NCBI RefSeq assembly: GCF_052324685.1
Contig: NC_135218.1
Coordinates: 11,842,858 to 11,906,857 of the forward strand
Direction: 5' to 3'
DNA length: 64,000 bases
Origin: Brachyhypopomus gauderio
Lineage: Eukaryota > Chordata > Actinopteri > Gymnotiformes > Hypopomidae
Position numbers and translations under genes: made by a program. How positions within the stretch are numbered: position 1 is the stretch's first letter; each line of letters starts with the position of its first letter. The notes beneath the pieces are model-generated. The model worked only from the letters and a program-made list of their open reading frames with translations, was not told the DNA's origin and did not search any database. Shown piece by piece: positions 55,829 to 64,000 of the stretch.

Positions 55829-56709
55829 ACCTTTCAAAGTGTAATACAGTAAATATAGTAATGTAATATTATATCATGTAATATAATATAATATAATATA
55901 TAAGCCTTTGAAAAGACTATAAAAAGAATGTAAAGTTATGGCCAGTCACTGCAACCATTTGACGGCACTACCTGCTGCGCGGCGCGCCCGTCAGCAGTTA
56001 TAAAAATGGCGACCTACGTGCAGCGGGAATTTACCGAAAATCTAATAAATCTGCTACTTTTTGTGATTTTTTACGTGTCTTAATAATTTAGAGTAATTAC
56101 ACAATATTAAGGCTTACATATGTTATCAGCCGGGGTTCCCTTTAAGGCTGTAAAAGCTGTTTTGCTGAGTTCTCTTAACAGTGCACTATTATATTTATTT
56201 GATAGTTATTTTAAATTATTTTTTTGTTCCCTAAGGTGGATGGTATTATTTATTTCAGTTCAGTAAAACGTTTTGTATACTATTACCTAGTTTGTCTTTT
56301 TTTACCACTGTAATAGTATTGTTTTTTCTTGTGAGAGGTATTAAAAAGGTCTTAAGTCATTGAATTTGCGATTTTAAAATGTGCAGATACCCTGATTTCC
56401 CAGTCAACTTCAGTCTACCACTGGAACCATGTGCAAGGCTGAGCTAGACCACCAGCCTCAAAATTTCTAGCCCTGCTTTAGTGGCTTTAGATAAGAGTCC
56501 CACAGCAATACAATATTCTCAATATAATTTTGTGGTTGTGCTTTGATGTACATTGGTGGAGGAGGTGGTAGGACTATGCAAAAATCTGCACATGGGAACA
56601 AATATGCATCAGTAACTCACTTGAAAATTTGCATCAGTAACATGTGCTCAATTTGGCCAGTAACATGTGCTCAGTCAGGCGTAGAGGTTTTGGCCTTGAC
56701 AGCACCCAG
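55829..56709. other. No gene recognised
   Basis: CpG-containing sequence near 55975-56030 and then AT-rich DNA. GGGGTTCCCTTTAA at 56132-56145 is the reverse complement of TTAAAGGGAACC at 54089 (see findings). No calpain exon preceding 56710 was found here. Confidence 0.45.
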
Positions 56710-59060
56710 AAAGGCGGCAGTGGAAGACTTGGACTCCTGGAGTTTCACACCCTCTGGATGAAGCTGCAGAAATACCTGGTACATGCACACACATTACAGC
56801 AGGCACTTCCTGTAGAGCTACAGCAATTCCCAGTTTGGCTTTTCCCATGAGTTTGGCATTGGTGCTATAGTAGTCTAAGAACCAGGAGAACCCTCCATTG
56901 CTCTGGGGGTTAAACTGTCTCTCCTGCAGTGTCCAAGGCATAACCGCGGGAAGTAGGGGTGCTGGGGGTGCTGCAGCACCCCCTGTGGGCACTACGAGTA
57001 TAACTTCAAACATCTGTAACTAAAGAAAAACGATAGATACCAAAAAATAAAAATGAATAAAACAAATAAAAAAAAAAATCAAATTGTTACTACTACTACT
57101 ACTTCTAATAATAATAATAATCTGGTTACAGTCCTTTCTTCATCCACAGCAGCTAAATGGTGACCGAGTGCGCCTGGAACTTCAATTAAAAATGCTTGAT
57201 GATGTCATTCAAGGTTCACAGTGCAACAGCGTGCAGGACATAGCAACAAGCATATCTAAGCTCCATCCTCAAACACGAAGTGTTTTCCAACAAGCTGAAA
57301 ACTTTATAAAGCTTTGCCTCAGCCTTCCTGTCTCAGCCGCTTCATCTGAGAGAACGTTCGCTTGGAGTGAGATTTGAACCTGTAGGCGGTGGCGAGTGTA
57401 AATTTTTGAGGGGTGGGGTGGGGGGGGGGGGGGTGGCGAACGTAAGTTGTCGACGGGGGGGGGGGGGGGGGGGGGGGTGAACGTAAAATGGACACAAATT
57501 AAGTGTTATATCGCGATCTATCGATCGCTGGTGGTTGGCGCCAGAGCGAACTAGTAACTCATTGAATCATAGATATGGATCAGAGGTAAATAAACTAGAT
57601 TTTTTTTTCGGCGTGAGATATCGGAAGTGTGACGTGAGAGCGTGTGAAGACGGTCAAATGCGTGAGAGTTGGCAACCCTGAGGTAGGACAGTGGTTTGTC
57701 CTGCCGCTGTGCAGAGTGCATTTCTCTGTTAAATAGCTGGTGTATATGTATCTTGTGTGCTGTACTTGCTGTCAAACTCAGAGTGTAGGGCTTGTATTTG
57801 CATATTTGCTGTGACGTTGTAAAGCGCAACACTACCCCCCCCCCCCCTTTCAGCACCCCCTAAGCAAAATACCTTACCCCGGGCCAAGGGCCAAGGAGTT
57901 TCAGTCATAGGCACTGGTTGATTTTGCCGAATTAGCTATGAGCTTCATAGCTGTGTGGTACATATGCTCTCGTTACCTCATCAGGAGATCTTTAATCACC
58001 GCGATACAGACCGTTCGGGCACTATGAGCTCCCATGAGATGCGAGAAGCACTGGCTGAAGCAGGTAAGGAGTGTTTAGAGCAGTGGCGGATGCAGCCGGC
58101 AATTTTTGGACGGGCCAAAGTGTAATTGGGGTGGGCAAGCATGTTGTTGACGGGGGGGGGGTGGGGGGGTTGGCGAACGTAATTTGTTGTTTGGGGGTGG
58201 GGTGGGGGGTGGGGGGTGGCGAACGAAAGTTGTTCGGGGTGGGCGGGGTGCATGGTCATTAAATGACTCGCGCGCTATAGGCGCCATCCTGCAGCAATTA
58301 TAGTTTATTTTCATACGGAAAACTGTATTCTGACCTTGTGATTAGGTGGGCCCAGCTGCCAATCAGGGTGGGCCTGGCCCACCCAGGCCCGCCCGTAGAT
58401 CCGCCCCTGGTTTAGAGCACAGTTCTCCAACGTCAGCTCAGCCTTCAGCCCTACTCTGAAATACCTACTAAAGAACTTCATAGTTTCCTGATAGCAACTG
58501 GAGTCCCTTGTTAACAAGATAGTTTTGATTGTTGTATTATAGTAATACCTGTTGACTGTAAGTTGATAACTTGTTGATAACCTTATTAAATATTTGTGCT
58601 TTCTCAGGTTTCCAAATAAACACTCCTGTACTCCAGGTGATCATCTCACACTATGCTGACCAGCAGAGTGCCATCGACTTTGACTGCTTCGTGGGCTGCC
58701 TGATCCGTCTGGAGATGCTCTTCCATGAGTTGATTCAAGCAAACTAACCAGGGATTAGGCAGGCAGCCCGAGTGTTATATTCCTGAAACCTTACCCATTA
58801 GTAGACTGAAATTATGTCTCCCGATTACCACAATTCTGCACTGAGTGTCAGTGAGCAGGAGTCAGTGCTTACAGACTTGGCAGGTTTTTTCAGATTTTAT
58901 AAGTAGTCAGATTTCTTATCTACTTATTTTTTCTACTTTGCTCAGAAATGTTCCAGACGTTTGATAAGAACAACACAGGGAAGATTGAGCTGGATATTCT
59001 GCAGGTACTTTTATGTTCATATCTAATTGACTTTATTAATGAAACACTGTATTTTAGTTC

Positions 59061-59114
<54 letters not shown>

Positions 59115-59142
59115 CCAGTGGCTTTGCTTGGCTCTAAGTTGA
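56710..59142 (+). CDS. Calpain large subunit, last five exons (calpain A)
   Basis: Exons 56710-56778 (69 nt), 57985-58063 (79), 58618-58734 (117), 58946-59004 (59) and 59119-59142 (24 with TGA) have matching phases and encode the penta-EF-hand C-terminus. They read GSGRLGLLEFHTLWMKLQKY, IFNHRDTDRSGTMSSHEMRE, VIISHYADQQSAIDFDCFVG, MFQTFDKNNTGKIELDI and WLCLALS. This domain binds calcium and the small subunit of cysteine-protease calpains. Oddities: the donor after 58734 is ATGAGT instead of GTGAGT, so readthrough would end the protein after LFHELIQAN. The first exon has KGG where EF-hands have KDG. All upstream exons, including the protease core, are absent from the window. The paralogue was not resolved. 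Confidence 0.85.
57084..57376 (+). pseudogene. hAT transposase C-terminal scrap in calpain intron
   Basis: After a low-complexity (ACT)n/(AAT)n start, the frame reads VRLELQLKMLDDVI and ends FIKLCLSLPVSAASSERTFA. That is the hAT dimerisation signature (LCLTLPVSxASAERxFS). It stops shortly after, at 57376. Confidence 0.7.
57400..57480. repeat. Poly-G tracts
   Basis: Runs of about 14 and 24 G separated by GGCGAACGTAAGTTGTCGAC. A related GGCGAACGTAA phrase with G runs recurs in the MITE at 58081-58409, so this is probably a rearranged copy of the same family. Confidence 0.85.
58081..58409. mobile_element. hAT-type MITE in calpain intron, 8-bp duplication
   Basis: The ends CAGTGGCGGATGCAGCCGG and GTAGATCCGCCCCTG are imperfect inverted repeats. 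The perfect 8-bp duplication GTTTAGAG lies at 58073-58080 and 58410-58417. The element begins only 17 bp after the donor of the 57985-58063 exon. The interior has long G runs on the + strand. Confidence 0.93.
59064..59113. repeat. (GT)n microsatellite next to the last calpain exon
   Basis: About 24 GT units end only a few bases before the acceptor TTCCAG of the 24-nt terminal exon, where a pyrimidine tract would normally be. Confidence 0.93.
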
Positions 59143-59439
59143 ACCCAGAGTTCCTTCCTCTGGATAAGACAGTTCTGCAACTTTTAAGATTACATTATTA
59201 ACTGAAATTATGGGATCTATGCCCTGCTGTTCCAGAGTTCCAGTTTCCCATGACACTAATAATTTACTAATGAAAATGCTATTGGCAGAAATAAAAGTTA
59301 TCAGAAAAATGTTGGTCTTCTGGTGCTTTATCCAAAATGTGTAATGCAACAATACAAATTCTGGAAATATCTGACGTCCCCTTCTTACACGGATATAAAG
59401 AGTTAAGTGCCTTCCGCGCAGGCTGTAGTTCTGGGAATA

Positions 59440-59676
59440 ATGTCCGGAATCGCGACAACTCTCCAGCACGTTCGCGCACGGTCCAAAGGCATAGGCACCA
59501 GCGCGTGCGCGGTCCAATACCTCGATCAAGACTACGAGATACTCAAGTGGACCTGTATAGAGAGCGGCTGCTTGTTTGAGGACCATGTATTTGAAGCATC
59601 CTCTTCTTCGCTGGGGTTTAAGGAATTCGGGCCCACTTCTTATAAAGTTCGCAACGTTACATGGTGTAGACCCGAG
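59440..59676 (+). CDS. Second calpain, first coding exon (calpain B)
   Basis: ATG at 59440 opens MSGIATTLQHVRARSKGIGT, then AVQYLDQDYEILKWTCIESG, LFEDHVFEASSSSLGFKEFG and VRNVTWCRPE, with donor GAG|GTACCG at 59676 (79 codons). This is the N-terminal anchor helix and first strand region of classical calpain large subunits (compare the family's ...YLGQDYExLRxxCLxxGxLFxDxxFP...SLGxxxLGP...). The ATG lies only about 300 bp after the stop of calpain A, a tandem head-to-tail pair. The next exon (with the region before GDCWLL) was not found before 64 kb. Confidence 0.85.
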
Positions 59677-60679
59677 GTACCGCCCCCCATTTTTTTTGTT
59701 TAATGCTTGTTAATATAATTTAAAGAACTAATATATAGCCCAGTTGGAGAGTTTAAGGGACAAATTTCTTATGAATCTCCTTAAAAAACAAAACAAAACC
59801 ATACAGAGCAATAAGAACAACAGAAACCATAGACATCTCTGATAACCCTAAAAAAGACAAGGGAGAGGTTTTATACCGAATAAATAGAAGAAAGAAGTTA
59901 AATAAAAATGTACAATAAAAACAAGATAATAAATCTGTAAATTAAGCAAAAAGGTAAAACACAACTCTAAACAAATTCATAACAAATTGTATTCTCACAG
60001 AAATGAATGAAACGTTAATGGAAAAAAACCCAATACAATCCTAAAATGATTTTGGCATGACAATGGTTCTCTCTTCCCATGGAAATATCATGACATAAAC
60101 ACAAAAATGATTCTCAGTGACAGTATCTAAAATTGAAAAAGTATTTTAAACCCGTATATTTTGAACAATTCCAAACAAATGCATTTTTTTATTCTTATTG
60201 CTTTAGAAAAATGTTCATATATCTATTATTAGTGTTTTTCATTTATATCTTCCCTAAATACAAGTCACAAGGCCAATGTGGTATATAGCCAGGCTTTTCT
60301 AGTTTTGAAAATAAATAAATAAAAAAACAGCACCAATAAAAAGTACAAACAGCATTTACACATTTCAGTATTCAACACAGAAACAGAATGATCCAAGAAA
60401 TAAAATGAAGGAGAAAAAAAAATACCATCAAAAATAGCACCACCAGAGATGCCATTTTTATATACATTTTACTGCCAGTACTATAACAGCACAAACTGCG
60501 TTTCATTGCAAGTCCCTCCAATCAGAGGTTGGTATGTTGGGTTGCTGAGAGTAAACTGGAGTCTTATTGGCTGATTGGTATTGTAAACAATCCTAAGTAA
60601 ACTGGTTTATGATTGGCTGTTCAAAAATATTAGCAGTAGTAGTAGTACTTAAAAATGCAAATGTAGGAAAAAATAAAGA
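59677..60679. other. AT-rich sequence, no gene recognised
   Basis: It is the start of the calpain B intron on the + strand and also the 3' side of the KDM6-like gene on the minus strand. It may contain that gene's 3' UTR. No transposon ends were seen. Confidence 0.45.
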
Positions 60680-61033
60680 CTAAAATAAAACTAAAATCTT
60701 TTTGCTTTCGTTCTCACTCGTCACAAACAGCAGGTTGAAGACCTCCACCTTTACAATGGGGAAACATGCATGCACAAGTTAAGACCATATGCCCGCAATA
60801 TACATTTGCCAAGTCAAATTATGGACATTTTCACAGGACTGTTGTGAACTTGAAGGTTCTGCATGAGCTTGGATGAAGTGGCTTGGACAGACCAGGCCAG
60901 GCAGTGAAGGATGTAACGTGATGAGCAGGTTTCTCTGGAGCACTCACATCACACTCATTACAATAGTATGCTGGCTCATCTTTCACTCTGCTATGGTAGG
61001 AGATCTTCTTCCCTTCTGCTACAAGCTGCTCAC
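60680..61033 (-). pseudogene. KDM6-type (UTX/JMJD3) demethylase C-terminal exons, truncated
   Basis: Minus-strand exon 60948-61033 (86 nt, acceptor CTGTGCAG, donor GAT|GTGAGT) reads [20 protein letters not shown] and AYYCNECD. Exon 60680-60748 (acceptor TTGTAAAG) continues VEVFNLLFVTSENESKK and then ILVLF and a stop. [19 protein letters not shown] is the GATA-like zinc domain after the JmjC fold of KDM6B, which removes H3K27 methylation in the nucleus. The second cysteine pair (HC..C) expected right after SENxSxK is missing, so the zinc site is incomplete. No JmjC exon is present on the upstream side, where a different gene (Kelch) begins. Likely a fragment rather than a working gene. Confidence 0.75.
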
Positions 61034-61215
61034 CTGCACAGCCTCCTCTTTCTCAGCTCTGCGTGAGGAGTGCATCGCCGTGGGAGGAGAACAAACATAC
61101 CAGCATGGTGGAGCTCATACAGGTCAGTCTGAGCCACCGGAGCAGGAGAAGCACCACGGACATGGGGGTCAATCTGATGGATTATGGTTTACCTGTGAAT
61201 AATCTGTATGATGTA

Positions 61216-62813
61216 CAGTGGGGAAAATAAGTATTTAGTCAGTCACCAATTGTGCAAGTTCTCCCACTTAAAAAGATGAGAGAGGCCGGTAATTGACATC
61301 ATAGGTAGACCTCAACTATGAGAGACAAAATGTGAAAAAATTTGAGAAAATCATTTTGTCTGACTTTTAAAGAATTTATTTGCAAATAATGGTGGAAAAT
61401 AAGTATTTGGTCAATAACAAAAGTTCATCTCAATACTTTGTTGTATATCCTCTGTTGGCAATGACAGAGGTCAAATGTTTTCTGTAAGTCTTCACAAGGT
61501 TGGCACACACTGTTGCTGGTATGTTGGCCCATTCCTCCATGCAGATCTCTAGAGCAGTGATGTTTTGGGACTGTCGGCGGGCAACACGGACTTTTAACTC
61601 CCTCCAAAGGTTTTCGATGGGGTTGAGATCAGGAGACTGGCTAGGCCACTCCAGGACTTTGAAATGTTTCTTACGAAGCCACTCCTTTGTTGCCCTGGCA
61701 GTGTGCTTGGGATCATTGTCATGCTGAAAGACCCAGCCACATTTCATCTTCATTGCCCTTGCTGATGAAAGGAGGTTTGCACCCAAAATCTCACAATACA
61801 TGGCCCCATTCATTCTTTCATGTACACGGACCAGTCGTCCTGGTCCCTTTGCAGAGAAACAGCCCCAAAGCATGATGTTGCCACCCCCATGCTTGACAGT
61901 TGGTATGGTGTTCTTGGATGCAACTCAGCATTCACTGTCCTCCAAACATGACGAGTTGTGTTTTTACCAAATAGTTCTACTTTGGTTTCATCTGACCATA
62001 TGACATTCTCCCAATACTCTTCTGGAACATCCAAATGCTCTCTAGCAAACTTCAGACGTGCCTGGATATGGACTGGCTTAAGCAGGGGGACACGTCTGGC
62101 ACTGCAAGATCTGAGTCCCTGGCGTCGTAGTGTGTTGCTGATGGTAGCCTTTGTAATGTTGGCCCCAGCTTTCTGCAGGTCATTCACTAGATCCCCCCTT
62201 GTGGTTCTGGGATTTTTCCTCACCGTTCTTGTGATCATTTTGACCCCACGGGCTGAGATCTTGCGTGGAGCCCCAGATCGAGGGAGATTAGTAGTGGTCT
62301 TGTAGGTCTTCCATTTTCTGATTATTGCTCCCACAGTAGATTTCTTCACACCAAGCTGCTTGCCTATTGCAGATTCAGTCTTCCCAGCCTGGTGCAGGTC
62401 TACAATTTGGTTTCTGGTGTCCTTCGACAGCTCTTTCGTCTTCACCATAGTGGAGTTTGGAGTGTGACTGTTTGAGGTTGTGGGCAGGTGTCTTTTATAC
62501 TGTTAACGACTTCAAACAGGTGCCATTAATACAGGTAATGAGTGGGGGAAAGAGGAGCCTCTTAAAAAAGAAGTTACAGGTCTGTGACAGCCAGGAATCT
62601 TGCTTGTTTGTAGGTGACCAAATACATATTTTCCACCATTATTTGCAAATAAATTCTTTAAAAGTCAGACAAAATGATTCTCTCAATTTTTTTTCACATT
62701 TTGTCTCTCATAGTTGAGGTCTACCTATGATGTCAATTACAGGCCTCTCTCATATTTTTAAGTGGGAGAACTTGCACAATTGGTGACTGACTAAATACTT
62801 ATTTTCCCCACTG
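61216..62813 (-). mobile_element. Tc1-type element, nearly intact
   Basis: The left end CAGTGGGGAAAATAAGTATT and its mirror AATACTTATTTTCCCCACTG at the right are part of inverted repeats of well over 100 bp, flanked by TA at 61214-61215 and 62814-62815. The length is 1598 bp. The deletion derivative at 14549-15054 belongs to the same family. Confidence 0.95.
61430..62448 (-). pseudogene. Tc1 transposase with one frameshift
   Basis: ATG at 62448 opens [20 protein letters not shown], two helix-turn-helix parts ([38 protein letters not shown]) and the catalytic segments [25 protein letters not shown] and [11 protein letters not shown] (DD34E). It ends [11 protein letters not shown] at 61430. 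The reading changes frame once, near 61905-61930; both halves overlap between 61810 and 61873. Apart from this single shift no stop was seen, so the copy is young. Confidence 0.92.
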
Positions 62814-63030
62814 TATATAATTCCTAATTTCATGGTCATATGGATTTCTTACAAATTTTCCAGCACTAGAGAGTTCCAGTGTGTGTTCTGCAAGTATTGA
62901 TTTGAAATCCCACTTCAATTGACAATTTTTCTTGGTAGATTTTCTCTTTTTTCAGAATTTTTTTAACAAATGGTTTATAAGGTCACACATTACGCTACTC
63001 TGTCCTGCTGGAGCTGTTGTTGCAGGGTAA

Positions 63031-63348
63031 TGTGATGGGCAGGGTGAGTAAAATAAAATGGAAGCGATCACGCCAAGTCTCAGGGAAAAAGGATGGTTTA
63101 ATAGAAAAGTGCACATGACACATGATCCAAATAAAGGATATAATGACCAGTGGTCAACTGGTACAAAGACAAGACATATATAGGCAAACAAACGACCCTC
63201 AGGTGAGACGGATCGCGGGCTCCGCCCACCTGAGGGACGCACAAAACACCACAACAGGTGTTGAGTATGGGGGCACTAGAGTATATTCTTATATCTGTAA
63301 GACAGATGATAATATGGTGACCAGTAGGGGGCCCGCTGTACCGTGACA
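63031..63348 (-). mobile_element. Solo LTR with 5-bp duplication
   Basis: On the minus strand it runs from TGTCACGGTACAGCGGGCCC to CACCCTGCCCATCACA. It is flanked by the perfect duplication GGTAA at 63026-63030 and 63349-63353, typical of LTR elements. It is the same family as the LTR at 21627-21922 but in opposite orientation. Confidence 0.93.
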
Positions 63349-63349
63349 G

Positions 63350-63420
63350 GTAAACACACACTGCCAGTAAACACTCACTCCCAGTAAACACACACTCCCA
63401 GTAAACACTCACTCCCATTG
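63350..63420. repeat. 17-18 bp tandem repeat, about 4 copies
   Basis: Units of the type CCAGTAAACACTCACTC and CCAGTAAACACACACTC alternate directly beside the solo LTR. Confidence 0.85.
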
Positions 63421-63644
63421 TAAACGTACAGCATGTCTTACTCTTCTGTTTACTGATATCAGGATCTAATCCATGTGCCTGTACATGGCTCAAAGTTATT
63501 ACAGAAACTCTGTTCCACAGTAAGACAAGCACCAAGTCTCTTAGGGATCTCTGATTATTTAAGTGCCTCCTTTTGTATAATAAAATGGTACAGTCTGCTC
63601 TGATGTTTAAGTCTGTTTATTGGTGTATATCCTGCAGGTCTGTC

Positions 63645-64000
63645 TCAGGCAGATGAAGTGGTGTTGGAGGTGGAGGATATCGGGCTCTGTGGGACGTCCT
63701 CGGGTAGGTCTCGGGGGGCGGTGTACTCTACCACGTTGGGCAGGCCCGGCACCAGGCAGCAGTTCAGTGCCTTCCGGGAGACACCCATGTCGTGGACCTC
63801 ACGCCTGCGGGAGGCACAGGGGAGAACATGGTTCATGGCACCGCTCACCCCACTATCAAATATGGCACATTTCATTTAATTTCATTACATTTCATTTCAT
63901 ATCAGACAGGTGGGAACTAACCATTCTTCCTTTTGCCCATCGTAGCACTCCACGTTAAGGATGGTGGTGGTGAAACTTTTCAATCCACCGACCACAAACA
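63645..64000 (-). CDS. BTB-Kelch family protein, last exon and part of the previous one
   Basis: Exon 63922-64000 (running off the window) reads FVVGGLKSFTTTILNVECYD and GQKEE, a Kelch blade with the di-glycine. Donor AATG|GTTAGT splits a Trp codon. The last exon 63645-63804 (acceptor CCTCCCGCAG) continues REVHDMGVSRKALNCCLVPG, LPNVVEYTAPRDLPEDVP and a Ser/Thr-rich tail to TGA at 63645. The W-x-x-V-x-DM..SR..L.CC spacing closes the last Kelch repeat, and the short unstructured tail is common in KLHL proteins, which recruit substrates to CUL3 ubiquitin ligases. The exact family member was not recognised. Confidence 0.75.

Noticed and set aside
56690-56709. In-frame GFGLDSTQ just before the first calpain A exon, resembling the preceding calpain exon
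   Set aside because: The exon border at 56710 fits the family's 69-nt exon exactly and no donor or intron separates the two; the match is too short to call.
56675-57013. Minus-strand open frame opposite the first visible calpain exon
   Set aside because: It overlaps the clearly supported calpain exon on the other strand and has no recognisable domain.
60873-61202. 109-codon + strand open frame, and an exon-like minus stretch at 61100-61180
   Set aside because: The + frame runs antisense to the KDM6-like exon. The minus stretch has borders but no recognisable protein similarity.

Overview
The window looks like nuclear DNA of a teleost (ray-finned) fish. It holds spliced vertebrate genes with GT-AG introns: hemk1, cish, calpain, a KDM6-type demethylase fragment and a BTB-Kelch protein. 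These are embedded in dense, mostly decayed transposable elements typical of fish: Tc1/mariner, hAT, PIF/Harbinger, a CACTA-like DNA transposon, THAP elements, L1, L2, RTE, Rex1-like and R2-like LINEs, Ty3/Gypsy, and solo LTRs. Gene density is low. No tRNA, rRNA, CRISPR or prokaryotic feature was seen. All calls come from reading the sequence; no database search was possible.

Layout. 0.4-2.2 kb: last four exons of hemk1 (+). 2.9-4.4 kb: cish (-), tail-to-tail with hemk1 as in other vertebrates, with exons 1 and 3 but no visible exon 2. 5.3-6.7 kb: a Tc1 element. 7.6-10.1 kb: a hAT scrap and an R2-like LINE split by another LINE. 10.6-12.4 kb: GC-rich minisatellites in a larger tandem repeat. 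12.5-12.9 kb: a promoter-like block and an integrase-type first exon. 13.8-16.6 kb: tandem repeats between inverted repeats, a Tc1 derivative and a LINE. 17.0-28.8 kb: an old CACTA-like element (transposase plus a DUF4806-type gene), split by a hAT at 19.2-21.1 kb and by a pile of later insertions at 21.6-28 kb. 31.9-37.8 kb: a Ty3/Gypsy element (-) with its 5' LTR. 37.8-38.7 kb: a hAT C-terminal end. 38.7-40.8 kb: a short THAP gene between inverted repeats.

40.8-51.3 kb is the most unusual region. It is a very large inverted repeat whose arms are about 99% identical at the tips and carry arrays of a 187-bp satellite. Its centre was invaded by an RTE LINE (itself hit by a solo LTR), and one arm by an L2. 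51.3-55.3 kb is an L1 element carrying a hAT with a perfect 8-bp target duplication.

From 56.7 kb host sequence returns. It comprises the last five exons of one calpain (with a mutated splice donor), the first exon of a second calpain 300 bp downstream, and two terminal exons of a KDM6-type demethylase (-). These are followed by a nearly intact Tc1, a solo LTR and the C-terminal exons of a Kelch-repeat protein (-). Several of these genes appear only as fragments, so either the locus is heavily rearranged or the assembly joins pieces that do not belong together.
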